Shown piece after piece: positions 36,064-49,600 of a stretch of DNA of 64,000 nt. Position 1 is the stretch's first letter; the number at the start of each line of letters is the position of its first letter. Made by a program: the position numbers and the translations under genes. Source of the DNA: Hemicentrotus pulcherrimus (taxonomy: Eukaryota; Echinodermata; Echinoidea; Camarodonta; Strongylocentrotidae); the NCBI GenBank assembly GCA_003118195.1, contig BEXV01000057.1:467473-531472 (forward strand). Direction: 5' to 3'. Below the pieces are notes generated by a model. That model did no database searches. It saw only the letters and a program-made list of their open reading frames with translations, and was not told the DNA's origin.

Positions 36064-36965
36064 CGTTGCGATGTTTGATGACAAGGAAAATTAAAATGTC
36101 GAGGAAACTGGAGATTCGTGATTGGTTCCGAGTTGGATGTTGTCAAGTACTTTCAGTTGTCAAGTACTTTTCTCCCAGGAGAGTTGTACGCTAGCAGAGA
36201 GAAACTCTCGGATGATATCCGAAACGATTGTTTTAAATTGTGCGATTCCAGATTCCTACATAAAGAACAATCTGATGTTACTCTGTAAGTATTAAACGTT
36301 TTACCGAGTACCTGCACCTGCGATTGAAGTCGTTATACTGTCTGCTAAGATTTAAGCTTATAGTATAGGATTTATAATGTAGTTTCCGCGAAGTTTGGCA
36401 ATCCGCTGCCAGAGCCCACCTTTCCTTTTAATCCAAATGTAATTGGTCTCTGCCAGACTCTGTTGTAGAAACTCCACTGAAGTCAAAAGCTTGTCCTTGT
36501 AAAACCTTTATGGAATTTCTTTCTCTATGTCTCATCCCATTGTTCGGTATAAAAACCATTCGATTCCCTTCAGTTTGCGCAGACAATGGAGAAAATCGAT
36601 ATATAGACTACTGACAGATACAACGGTTATATAACAAACGTGTAATTTCTAAAGGAGAACGAATGTTATTTAATATAGCTTTGTAGGGTGTAGGACGGTT
36701 GAGTGCATATTTACTTACCATTAGTAGGTGATAGTGAGAGTGTTAGTGTATATGTCGACTGGCCTTGTTCGTATATAAATACATGTAGTTTAAGCTGACG
36801 AATGTGGCATTAAAGTACATTTCTGTCTGTCTGTTTACACAACCACTCTCCCGGCGTGTTTCGTATTCTTCATATCACCACTTGTACATTTGAATAGGCT
36901 ATTTTCGTAATGTAACTAACTTTAAGGCAAACAAATTTACTGCAAACGTCTACGTGAAGTGCCTT

Positions 36966-37086
36966 AATAGGGACATTTAGATTTGCGTGGACTGATACTT
37001 GGGACGTCCATTCAAGGCAGTGCATTAAAAGGACGTCGAACGTGGCAATCCCCATTGTCTTCGTGTGAATCTAAAAGTCCCTATTA
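36966..37086. repeat. 121-bp inverted-repeat element
   Basis: TAATAGGGACATTTAGATT at the left and its reverse complement with one mismatch at 37068-37086. Size and ends fit a tiny MITE. Confidence 0.65.
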
Positions 37087-37157
37087 GAATTGTTTTATTC
37101 ACCTGTAACAAATAATTGTATCTCATTAGTCAGAACGCGATTTGCTTCTCAGTTCAT

Positions 37158-37204
37158 GTTGCTAGGTATATAGGACAACATTATGGATTGCCATACCTAG
37201 CAAC
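37158..37204. repeat. Perfect 12-bp stem hairpin
   Basis: GTTGCTAGGTAT at 37158-37169 and ATACCTAGCAAC at 37193-37204, with a 23-base loop. Confidence 0.75.
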
Positions 37205-40200
37205 ACTTAACATATGCAGTCTGCATTCGATTAAAATACAATTATTCTTTAAGGTAAATGAAATAATGTGTATAGCTTCCAGTATAGCTTCCCGAGTGAG
37301 CTGCCAAAGGGATTACCCAACCAAGGACCAAGGCAATTCCAAACAAATTCTCAGAGACTTTGAACCTTTTCTGTCCATCTCTCTGTCTGTCTTCACAAAA
37401 TATTTTCTCTCTTCAAGTCTGCCTATTTCTCTCTCGTTCTCTCTGGAAATAGTGTATTGTCTCTGTATTTGTATACACCTTTTCCCTCTAATATTAATTT
37501 CTTCATTTTGTTGTTCTCTCAAAGGGGATACCTCACTTCCTTTTCATCATCATTCATCACCGCTACCACCATCATCAATATATACCGTCAGCATCATCAT
37601 TTCCCCAGCCCCATCCATGATGCAATTTTATAAAAACATTGGCACACCTATGTTCCATTCTAGAATGACTTTATTTCATGAATAATAAAGAAATAACAAA
37701 AACAAAATTAACGAAATGAACAAAATTAATTCCAAAAACAAGTCAGGGTTAGACTCTGGCAGAGAGAATGGTCGAAAAATCTTCATTATTTATTGGAACC
37801 AGTGTAAGTGAACAGAGATAATGTACTTCGTGTATTCTACACCATCTCATCATGAAAGAAATAAAGAATTATTTAACCTTAGAAAGTGAATAACAGATAT
37901 TTTCCTTACAACCTTACTTAACTGAAAAGTGGATTAAAATCTTGGCTACCACCCCTCCCCCTAAAAAAAAAAAAACACACACAACAACGAACACAAAAAC
38001 AAAATTTAGATAAACAAAAGGAAAATGTAATGTGTCTTATGTTTAGGAAGGGTAAGAGGGCTTGATAAGACCAAAGAATGAGTAGCCCATTACGGCTAGT
38101 TCAGATGACTTTGTGTGTGTTCACTAAGCTCTACCTTATAAGATACAAAAAAGTGAAGCGTATTAACTTAACATCTAAACGTCATCATAAACGTTGTTTT
38201 TTAAATGCTGCAGTTTTACCGCTTCATGTCTGAAAGAGCTTTGACGTGGTCAAGGACAAATTGATGTGTATTATGTATTATGTTAGAAAAACTCTAACTT
38301 AATAGATTTGCAATAAGAAATTGTTTTTAATAGAAAAAACATGTAAACGAGAACGAGTGTGTATCATTTTAGTATAAGAAAGATGAAAAGGTGTATAGCA
38401 GCTTAATACTAATAAGGTACATAAGGAAAATGATATGAGCTTATAAGCTTCATGTAAGGGAGAATGGCAATCATATTTTTCATTGGCAAGTGGCATGATT
38501 AACTAATCAGCTTCAAAGGTAAATAACATATTCATTTCAATATCTTCAACACAGCAGTCATTGGTGAATATATTTATTACATAATTTAAACATGAAATAT
38601 CTTTACATTGCATGTACATCATGCAATTGTCAGTAAGCCTTTGAATCCATGCTTTCTTTCAAATGCAAGGAAAACATATGTTCAGATGGGAGTGACCTGA
38701 ATCCATGCTTTGTATTTATATACCGGTATGTAAAAAATGCTTTGAAATAAACGATTTGGAAACCTAATGGTACACATCCGTACTAAAAAAAGGTTATTAG
38801 AAAGTTTCTTGAGACTTTTTCTTTTTTTTTTGAGACTTGCATGTTGCAGTGTTTTAAAAAAAGAGGGGAAAAAGAGATTTGAAGAGATTAAGCACTCACT
38901 GAATACTCATGCACTTTTTTCGAAATGCGTGTTGTTATTAGAAATTGATTGATGGTTATATTTATTGGAGTTTTAATGTTACAAAAGGTTTAGGTTCACA
39001 TACTTCGATTGTTTCTCCATTTGCAGAAATCATCAGGGTTTAATCCAATGAAAATATATAACATAACTAATCCAATAAGTTTTCTCAAACCGAACAAAAT
39101 GAAGATATATTTTCATCTCTAGCTATAAGATTTATGTTTCATAAAAACGATTCTACTGGAAATATTCAATAAAATAATCTCATTTAAGATAACTATATTC
39201 TTGTCTAAATCAGTAAATGGGAATAAACTTTATCTTGTTTTTAACACATATTTTCTTTTTAGATATAAGCCTTCAATCAACTCAACATATACAAAATATT
39301 GCAAAAGAAAATATAAATCAGTTCTTTGTTTAAGCTTGGTAACATATACTAAACTGTAACAAACTATCAGGACCATCTGTTTAAATGTTTAAAAATTAGG
39401 AAGCATGCTGATAAATGATTGAAACGATACACAATGTAGAAAAGTGCTATATTATAGGACTGCTTCCAGATATAGAGATCGCGACATTTTAGGATATTTT
39501 CCGTCCTATAAGACCTTTCTGTAGTTTTTAAATGTAAGTAAAACGTTATAGATATATTGGCAATCTTACAGGAGGAAATACATTTTCCTACTTCCAAGTG
39601 CTTACAGCATATATTGTAAATGGAAGAAGAAAAAATTGTAAATAAGAGTATACTTCTATACTTTTCAGGAGGGACAAAAAAAAGGAAATTCAACTCCATC
39701 TCCAAGTTAAAAAACAACAACAACAGTGAATTGTAATGCAGGACTTCTCCTTTGGCTATGCTTGCTATTTGTAGGCACACAATAACACAAAAGTATGAAG
39801 AAAAAACAAATCATGAAAATTGAACTGGATAAAATATATACAACTGTTCTTTACATGCCATGATTAGTTTTGTTTTGTGATGATTTATCAGTAGAGTCAC
39901 GCAATACATTAAAATTTTAGTGTACTGCACTTTTGACAAAATATCTTACATTCCTTTTCGATATCAATAATTTTCTTTCCAACTAAATAAGGTCTCATCT
40001 ACAATGTATGAAATACAAATACAAAGTTTCTTAAGAAACCATACATTGTTACATGCCAGTAATATTGGTTGAAAAGAAAAGGCAAAATAGTAGACTGAAA
40101 TCCCTTTTTCAAAGAAAAAGAATATTAATGAAAATAAACTTACTTCATTCAGTCATTTAAAAAAAATACAAAAATGGTTTCAACCAGTTTAGACAGAATC

Positions 40201-40344
40201 ATTCAATTCTAATTCTACCAACCTTTTACTGATTTACTGCATATACAGCACTTTCAGCAGTCCATCATTGCACATGTTTGTATTAAGCATAGGATAAGTA
40301 CATGAAATGTTGAGCCACAAGGAGAACACACAAGTCCCTGGATT

Positions 40345-40825
40345 GTCTCCTTAGCATTCACTCTCATTGATTATTGTGTTCACACAGATTACATGAGGAA
40401 TCACTCGGTCCTGTGTTCATTCCTGTCTCCCTAGCATTCACACAAGGGCCATGACTGTGTTCATACTGGCCTCCCTGGCATTCACACAAGTCCCATGTCT
40501 GTGTTGGTGCAGGTGTTATGACTGTGTTCATACTGGTCTCCCTGGCATTCACACTAGTCCCAGGTCTGTGTTGGTGCAGGTGTTATGACTGTGTTAATAC
40601 TGACCTCCCTGGCATTCACACAAGTCCCATGTTTGTGTTGGTGCAGGTGTTATGACTGTGTTCATACTGGTCTCCCTGGCATTCACACTAGTCCCAGGTC
40701 TGTGTTGGTGCAGGTGTTATAACTGTGTTCATACTGGCCTCCCTGGCATTCACACCAGTCCCATGTCTGTGTTGATGCAGGTGTTATGACTGTGTTGATA
40801 CTGGTCTCCCTGGCATTTACACTGA
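40345..40825. repeat. Minisatellite with 67-bp unit
   Basis: The unit starts ACTGTGTTCATACTGG and recurs at 40453, 40520, 40587, 40654, 40721 and 40788, exactly 67 bp apart, with more degenerate units to the left. 67 is not a multiple of three and the frames across it are not coding. Confidence 0.9.
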
Positions 40826-42025
40826 AACATGATTGTTTTCACACTCGTCTAGTAGGGACGAATTGACATGGTCATTTATCTGTGTTCACATCAGTCTCAA
40901 GTACAATTGAGACACCATTCCAATGAATGTTAACCCTGGTATCATTGTGTTTACATTAATCTTATAGTCTGCACAACTTTTCTTTGTAACCGAGTATACA
41001 AAGGCCTTGAGGAGGTATGCACTGTTCCGTTCACATTTCTTTTCTGACAAGGAGCGTCATCTGCCCCTTTCACACGGCCACAGGTCCAGGGTATCAACTT
41101 ACAGTCTTCCATTGATTTTCTGTTCCATCACAAGCAGGTCCTTCTCCTATATAACTTGTGCATTGTTCTTCCCTCCTAGATATCAAAATCTACATATGAA
41201 CGAGGCATCATCATAACAGGTTGAACACTAAACCCAAGTTTACTTGTTGATGAATCCCATTTTATATGAAAATGAAGATGAAATCATCTTCGATGGGTTA
41301 GTTGTCCTTATATACTGCCACACATCAATTTATTGTGTTTGCAGACTGTATATGTGTATACACATGTCTTTCAAATATTGATTTTTTGAATAATTGCATC
41401 GTGCCGATATTTATACTGCTGCATGTATAATTGTGATACAAACCTCCAATATGGCGACACGAACCTCACACCCGGCATAAGGATATGTATAATTGTGTAT
41501 AGAAATAACCCTGTTAAATCTATCTCCATCATTTCTCATGTTTGGTATACAAATACGAATCTTTTTCTCCCTACCATTCTTTCTTAACTAAAACTAATTT
41601 CTTTTAGTTCATGCTAGCCTCAAATTCCATCTTATTACCTTATAGATTCTTATAATTTTTGTGTACAATATCAGACATTTATCCTAAATCCCTTGTCTAA
41701 CCATACATTTTTCTGAAAGGCATATCAAGCGATGCCCTTAACCCATCGGCTCCTGATTACTCTCATTCCCATATGCATGATACAGGATCCATCGAGTTCT
41801 CGTAGGCAACTTCTTTCTCACATGGGTCCCAATCGGGGCATCAGCCATTAGACTCCTGCCCAACTTTCTCCAAGAGCTCCAGCCAAAGATGGGAGACAAC
41901 CTGGTCTACTCGTATCTGACCTCTATCTGAACATTCTGGAGCTCCTCCTCTTGCTTCCTGACTCTCTGCTTCCATCTCCCTCAGAAAATCTGAATAGTGC
42001 ATCTTTTTATTACAGGTACATCCAT

Positions 42026-45000
42026 TCAATAGTTTGTTGCCCCTGTGGCGTATTCTCTAGAAGGTCTACTGCCACCCTGTCCTATCTTCCGGTAGAAACA
42101 GATGTAGGCATCTCCTAAGAGTCTCCTGAGGTGCTCCGGCAGCTTCTTGTCATCTGGTTGGTCAATTATCTTCTGGGGATCCTTTAACCATCCTTCAAAG
42201 TTCTTAAGGTGGGTTACCTTGGGAATATTGAAACCAGGAACAGAGGAGGCTAAGAGAAGAGGAAAAAGTACAGGAAAGGACTAAATTAGTATTACATTCT
42301 TTGCTTTGATAATTACAGATAATTTTGGGCCAAGATGTCAGATTTAGCATTGGCAAGCTTTCTATGATAACATATGTTTCAGCAAACTTAAAGGCATTTA
42401 AACAAAATTAAAAAACTATTGAAACTAATACCGTGATGAGAAGCAAAATTATTATGATAACCATCATCCTTATCCTCATCATCTCCATCATTATCATTAC
42501 CATAATCATTTATTTTCCTTCTCCTCACCACCACCAACATCATCATTACCAACAGCAGCAGCATTACTATAATCACATACAATGTTTATCATTATCACTT
42601 TAATTTTGATCATGATCATCAGCATCATCGTCTTCATCCATTTCACCCCCCCNTTAAAATAATCACTATCAACATCATCACTATCATCATCACCACCACA
42701 CCACCGTCATCATCATCAACATTATCATCATCACCACCACCACCACCACCAACTTCATCATCATTAGCGGCAGCAGCAGAAGCAGCATTCACCATTGCTT
42801 TAATCACATTTATTGTTTATCATTATCACTTTAATTTTAGTGCCATATTGTTGTCAACACTGATTTGTTTACATAATTAGTTTAATTACCACCACCACCA
42901 CCACCACCACCACCACCACCACCAACTTCACCATCATTAGCGGCAGCAGCAGAAGCAGCATTCACCATTGCTTTAATCACATTTATTGTTTATCATTATC
43001 ACTTTAATTTGGATCAGTATCATCAGTATCATCATACTAACCATCTCTATCGGCCATGCTATCAAAGAACACCCAATGCGTGGGCTCCGTCTCCGTCTTC
43101 ACAAAGGCCACGTAATGACTAGTTTGGATGCACACCACGGCAAAGAGCTCCATCATCTGTCGCTGGAAGTGAAGCTTGTCTGTCTCTGTCTTTGTCCTGC
43201 TGATCAATTCAAATCCTTTCTGTATCTCTGCATTCAGGATGAGCTGCTTCGTTCTGTGTGCTGGAAGACTGCTGTGGGTCTGAAAAGTTGAGGAATGTAA
43301 AAGGATATTGAATGTTGTATTCTGTGGAAGGTACTCGTCAAGGTACAAGTACAAAACTTCTAGTGATTTGGTTCTTTATTTCTTCCTCTCATAATCTGTC
43401 TGCTGTCATTTAACTCATCTTTCCTTTACTCTCCCATCCATTTCTCACAGTTTCTCTCATCAACACACTTTCAATCTTTCCTTTTTCTATCAGTCATTTT
43501 CTCTTTCTCACCACAATTTTATAAAAATCAAAATATAACTTGATTTCATGTTATATCTGATACATCATCACCATGTTCATATCTCGGCCGCTTTTGCCCC
43601 TCTCTAGTTCCTTCTTTCTGCCTATACCTTTCTCTCTCTCTATCTCTCTCTCTCTCTTCTGGTCCCCCTCTTGCCGTCTCCCCTTTCCTTTTCTTCACCC
43701 CTCACATTCTCTATACTATACTCACCATATCATAACAACCTTGGCAGTAAGATTTGATGAATTCTTCAGAGATCTGTTCATCTGGTCTGCAGTCTCTACA
43801 TTCCACCTTGGCCAGTTCTCCACAGATAGTGCACTGTCTTGGATCTGCACAGACAAGCATCATAAGTAAAATGAAGACATATATAGAAGTTTGTCGGACT
43901 ACAGAGAGAAAGAGGGGGGGATAGAGGGAGGGAGAGAGAGAGAGAGAGAGGGGGATAGAGGGAGGGAGAAAGAGAGAGAGGGAGAGAGAAAGGGAGAGAA
44001 AGGGAGAGAGAGGGGGACTGCCCTCTTCCACAGCATTGAGTGAGTATTGTTTTCAATGTAGTTTTACATATATCTGAGGAATTTTTAATTCAAATATTTG
44101 TACCTTTAAATCAATGATCATTTTCTCAACAACTACATGTATACATATAATAGTGACATTACAATTTCAATTAGCAGGTCATACAATGGTTTTTCTGGCT
44201 CTGATATAACTTACAATCTTCGAGTAGATCAGTGATGTCGATGGTTAGACTAGGTAGGATCCTGCTATACATCTTATAGTCCTTTCCAAACCTTGGCATC
44301 TGTACAATCAGACACTCTGGAATCTACGAAAGAAGAATTTACATAGATAAACGTACATGTTTAGCTGAGATGTGAAAGCTTTATAGATAACAATGTAAGT
44401 TAAAATGTCAAAATATCTTCGGTAACTGGTCCCAATCAGTAAAAAGCTGCAGGAAAGACACACAGATTAAGTCACATTATTCCAAAAACATACATAGCTC
44501 GTATTCTACTAAATCCAAACCTGAAGGAGCTGGGCTTAGGCTTTTGTTCGAAATCAAATTTAAGAACGGAATTTCGTCTGAGGCAAAGGTTTCCTTTGTT
44601 AAGTATGAATTCAGACTCAGACAGTTTAACCATATTAGTAGAATACATGCCTGACTTCAAATCCGTGGCCCAGAATTTAGTAAAAGTATTAATTCAGACA
44701 ACCTGGGCCAGTTGATATCAATCGCAACATATTTGCGATTGATATTGTAACTATGTACATAAGAGATAGGAGACTGCAAACTTGCGATTGATTGGAGGAC
44801 TTGGGATTGATTTGGATCAATCGTAACTCTTTGTAAGACGGGGCCCTAGAACAGGACAGAAATGAGATTATTACCTCGACCAGCTTGAGTTCGTTATCCA
44901 AGAAGGATTGATGAAGGAGTTGCTCCACCTTTGGTAGCTGCAAGGAGTCATTCTTATCCATGAAGATCTGATACAAGTACTGGTTGTCTATTTCCTTTGT

Positions 45001-46621
45001 ATCTCCATGCCTGAGAGAACAAGAGAAAAATGCACAATTCCAAATACAAAAAATCATAAACAGAAAGACATGTTACAATGGCACCAACAAAAATCCTAGT
45101 ACTACATCCAAATTTGATAAAGAGAAATAGCATGTATACAGCCTAAAGCTGTATAGAACTTGTGCACAATTCATCACAATCTACTAGATCCTGAATGAAA
45201 TACTTTCAACAAACATGAGGGGAACTTTTAGATTCTGAGTTGGAATTTTTCTTTAAAGATATAAGTAAAACAAGAATAACTTTATAAAGACTTTGCAGTT
45301 GTTATGAACAGCAAAATAAAAAAAATATACATGAAATAGGAAATTGGATGCTGAAAATCAAAACATCATAATACTTGGCAACGAAATTGAGGAAAGGGGA
45401 TTCATAGCTGTGTCCAAAAAAAAAAAAAATCCTGGCATGTATAGTGTAAAGTTTCATGATAATACTATCTAGTTGTCAAATGCTTTTGGATAAAAACCAC
45501 TATTGGTTTTAGATATCAAATGTACAATGAAGTAGTTAACTTCCCTGTTTGTACGTACATGGAGTTATCTTAAATAAAAGCATTGTTCCGGGACATCAGA
45601 AACATGTACATACTTCCGTGCAATGTGACAAATCACAACAAAATTAATTCACTTCACTTGAGTGCTGGAAGGCTATGCTACAAAGTAACTGTACATAAGC
45701 ATGGTCACTTAAAAAATTATAAATTCTATAAGCACTTGAATTAATTATGAATTGCATGTACCGTAATGTAAACACTCAAAATATTTCCCCTTAAGTCTTT
45801 TCCCTGATTGGTATTACATACTTCCAAGAGTAGAAGGAGAGGGGAAAATATAAGAAGTTTTGATCTTAAGATGAGTTATTTAAAATGTATATCTAAAACC
45901 GGCAAAATGTAGCACTTTGGAATGTAGATGTACATAACAGATGACTGAATGCTTGGAGAGAAAAAAATATCATCGCAAAAGCCTAATGGTGTTTGAACAA
46001 AATTGAAACTGGTTCTACAGAGTTTGTGCAGATCATTTTCTGAAAAGCTGACACCTCACCATCAAAATGATTTTTAAGGATTGGGGCATATTGAAAATAT
46101 ACATGAAGGACTGAAATTACCGCTGCTAACTTGTAATCCAATAATGATGATTCTTTGACCACATATGTTAATATGGCCAAAAAAGAGCTTCTGAGGTCCC
46201 ATATACATATTCTTGTTTCTATCATTACAAGGCAAATATAAATAGGATGGTAAAATTATCTTTTTTATCCATTTGTGATGGCTCAGTCATCACCAATTTA
46301 CCTGCACTTTTAATCATCTTTATATCATGGATTACAATTAGCTAATCAACTCTCATTAATTGAAATTGAAATAAACGAGTCAAGTGGTTTACAATGTACA
46401 TACTTGACTGGAGATGCAAATATTGTGGGTTTTAGCCCTATAGCACAGCACTAATGTCATTCAGTACGGCATTAATTTGCATTTGCCACTCTCCATCCAG
46501 GTATCACAGACAGGTACCTTGAATACTGCAAGCAATGAAATCAGTAGCCTAGCCAAAGCCGGAGCAAACAAGCACCTTAAACACCAAGTGCTGTGGATAT
46601 TAATGCTTTACATGACACTGA

Positions 46622-46659
<38 letters not shown>

Positions 46660-49600
46660 CTATCATCATCATTGTCATCATCATCATCACCATCATCATC
46701 ACAATCATCATCATCATCATCACCATCATCATCGTCATCATCATCACCATCATCATCATTGTCATCATCCTCATCATAATCATAATCATTATCATCTTTG
46801 TCATCATCACCATCATCATCATTGTCATCATCCTCATCATAATCATAATCATTATCATCTTTGTCATCATCACCAAAATTGCCATCATCATCATCATCAA
46901 CTTGCCATCGCCACCATCAACTTGCCATCATCATCATCACCATCTTCATTATCATCATCAATAACATCACAATCATCATCATTGTCATCATCCTCATCAT
47001 AATCATTATCATCATTGTTATCATCATCATCATTGTCATCATCACCAAAATTGCCATCATCATCACCATCAACTCGCCATCACCATCTTCATTATCATCA
47101 TCATTATCATCAATTCTATACCCCCTATGAGTCAACTATGCAGTCCCTTTCAGTATTTTACCTTGTTTTGATGAGGGGCTTAGCCTTCAAGACATCCCTG
47201 ACAAGCATATGAAGCAGTTCTTCTGGGTCCTTCTCCTCATTGGTCATTCCTGGTAAGAGCCCTAGTTTATCAAGATGAAGACGCAGGTCTCGTACTCGAT
47301 CAGCTCGTACAAACCCATGCCTAAGTGGAAATTAACAAAGCATGGTCAGGACCAGCAAATCATACCACATATCAAACAATTACGTTAAATGGTATGTTAT
47401 CCATCATCATTGCCTGCCCAAGCACATGTTTATGGTGGTCACTATTCAGTGTTTACATTCATGTTTGTGCCATACAGGGAATAATTTTCCTGGTATCGCA
47501 TCGCAATTTGCTATGCATTTTTGCATGACTGCTATACAAAATATCTTTTGTGTAGCAGTTTTCTACCATAGAAATGTACAGAATTTCATAACAAATATTT
47601 ATCCATCGGATGAAATTGCTAATAAATAAATTTGAGGAAAATTATTCCCTGGCCATATCTTCTACACATAAGATTTATAACAACATATGATGATATAGAA
47701 AATTCCTGTTTTCTTATTTTCCTGAACACCCAAAATTTAGTGTTCAGTGTTACATGTAGGTAGGGTGCTCTATAAATCTGAATGTTACATAGACTCATAA
47801 GCACTACATGCAACCAAGTATTGAATGAACTAGCCTATAGGTGTGCTAGTGCATGAATATAATGAGAAAGTAAACAACCTATAAGTGCACATGTCCTCAC
47901 AAAAAAATGTTTCCTCGCCCAGTATCTATAATCTTCCATATCCCCCTCTTACGACACATGTTACAAACCAACCCCCTCCTCTTTATAAACATCCACACAA
48001 ACAACAATTCACCCCCTCTTACCACAAAACATCCCCTCGCCCACCACTAATACCATCAAACGACCTACCAACCAATCAAACCCACAAGATGAAAACACAA
48101 TCTTAACGTCTAAGAGGGTCTACTGGTACTATCTTCTCGCTTAGTATGGTCTGGATTTCCCCTGCCCCAATTCCTCCACCAACACTACCACCACAACTTC
48201 CACCAAACAATCCCCCCCCCCCCCCACCAACCCACAAGGTGACACTGGGAATCTTACTGTCTAAGAGGGTTGACGATTTTCTCCCGGACTATCCTCTGAA
48301 TTTCTTGGAAGTGCTCCACGTCGCTCCCTTCCTTGGGTCGCAACAGCAAGGCGTCAAAGGTGAGATTGAAAGAGAACATGCTGTAGAGGGTCACGTCTAG
48401 GTAGCAGGAGTTCTGGTCCCCCTGGATGCCCTTGTTCTCACCCACTGAGCCCTGCTGGAACCTTTGAGGCCTCACATAGCCCTCAATGATGGGTGATTCC
48501 TGGTTTCCAAAATCTGTATCAGCAGCACGGAAAAGAGAAGTGAAATATGAATAAGCTTATTCCCTACTTCGAAAAATGGCAGTCTGTATGCCAAATCACA
48601 TTCAATATACGATAAAAATAATGAATATTTTACTGATAACTAGATTACAAGTTTTGATAAGGCATTCATCCTCATTACCAAGTCCCTCAGAGAGGACTTA
48701 AAGCTGTCTGTCCCCTGCTTGTTTACTTATAAGCATATACTTACTTTTTTAGCAGTCAGGTAAACAATCATCATCAAATACTCTGAAGGTGAAAAGTTCA
48801 TTTTGTATGCATCCTTGTGGGGCTTGCTCAACCCATGTTAAAATATGCTACCCATCTGGATATACACGTAAAGATGTTGGTACATACATAGAGCCTTCGC
48901 CATGGATAATGATAATACATACCTAGACTGGTTTCTCTTGTGAAGACCCTGTAGGTATCAGCATTAGTTGGGAACCGTGAATCTGGTCTACACTGAGACA
49001 GATAGACAAAGACTGCCTTCCGTGATCCACATGTGAAGTATTGGATACCTTCAAAGCTGCCGTCAGTACCACCAATAATCGGTTCCTCCTGAAAAGGGTG
49101 AAAGGGGTGATGACTACCGGTAATAGCAAGACGCAGACAAACGCCAAATATAAACTGTTAACCTACCAAGTTCGCCCCTATTGGTTGCTACTTGCTACTT
49201 TTGATGTTATTACCGGCAACTTTCCTGAATGATTTGTATGACCCATGTTCATCGATTCTAAGAATATCATTCTGTGAAGTCAATCATCTAGTATGTCCCA
49301 AAATGCTTTCATTTAGTACTCTTTATGAAATGGTAACAACAACTTGGTTTCATGAAGTGCTTTCAATGTATGTTCTTTACTTCTGTCATTAGATTCAATG
49401 ATCATCATTATTCTCACTATCAAGCACTATATTTGATACTCATAAAAAAGTTGCCTTATGAAATGTAAAAAATAGAATTGAAGATTTTGGTCTGACTAAC
49501 AAAGTTAGAGATTCATGATTAAACAGACAAAAGTAGGACAGGAGTAGAGGATGAAGAGTAGTAACTTTGAAGATATGGCTGGAAGAGGAGTGAAGGAAAT

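Larger units (their letters stand above)
36085..42025. other. Intergenic region between the two minus-strand genes
   Basis: Holds the promoter side of the CAP-type gene (no clear TATA box assigned), small inverted repeats at 36966-37086 and 37158-37204, and the 67-bp minisatellite at 40345-40825. The 3' UTR of the CYLD-like gene probably occupies its right end. No coding exon found. Confidence 0.6.
42026..48513 (-). other. USP catalytic domain with B-box-type zinc insert
   Basis: Seven exons. The Cys box [16 protein letters not shown] carries the nucleophile (Cys980 in partial numbering). [29 protein letters not shown] and [16 protein letters not shown] follow in CYLD order. The zinc insert keeps CTIC, CRDC and CQGC pairs plus two His (THSSLPAHR). 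The His box is [10 protein letters not shown] (His1258) and FDSMADRD supplies Asp1276, 18 residues on, the same spacing as in human CYLD. The tail ends GATNY. All key residues are present, so the enzyme should be active. Confidence 0.92.

Noticed and set aside
37116..37685. 189-aa plus-strand frame in the 36-42 kb gap
   Set aside because: Biased composition from CT-rich sequence, no domain, spans the small hairpin; chance frame.
40364..40552. 62-aa minus-strand frame with repeated Asn-Ala-Arg-Glu-Thr segments
   Set aside because: It runs across the 67-bp minisatellite; 67 is not divisible by three and the frame breaks between units.
46477..47212. Several Ser-, Ile-, Met- and His-rich open frames on both strands
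   Set aside because: All are translations of the TCA microsatellite.
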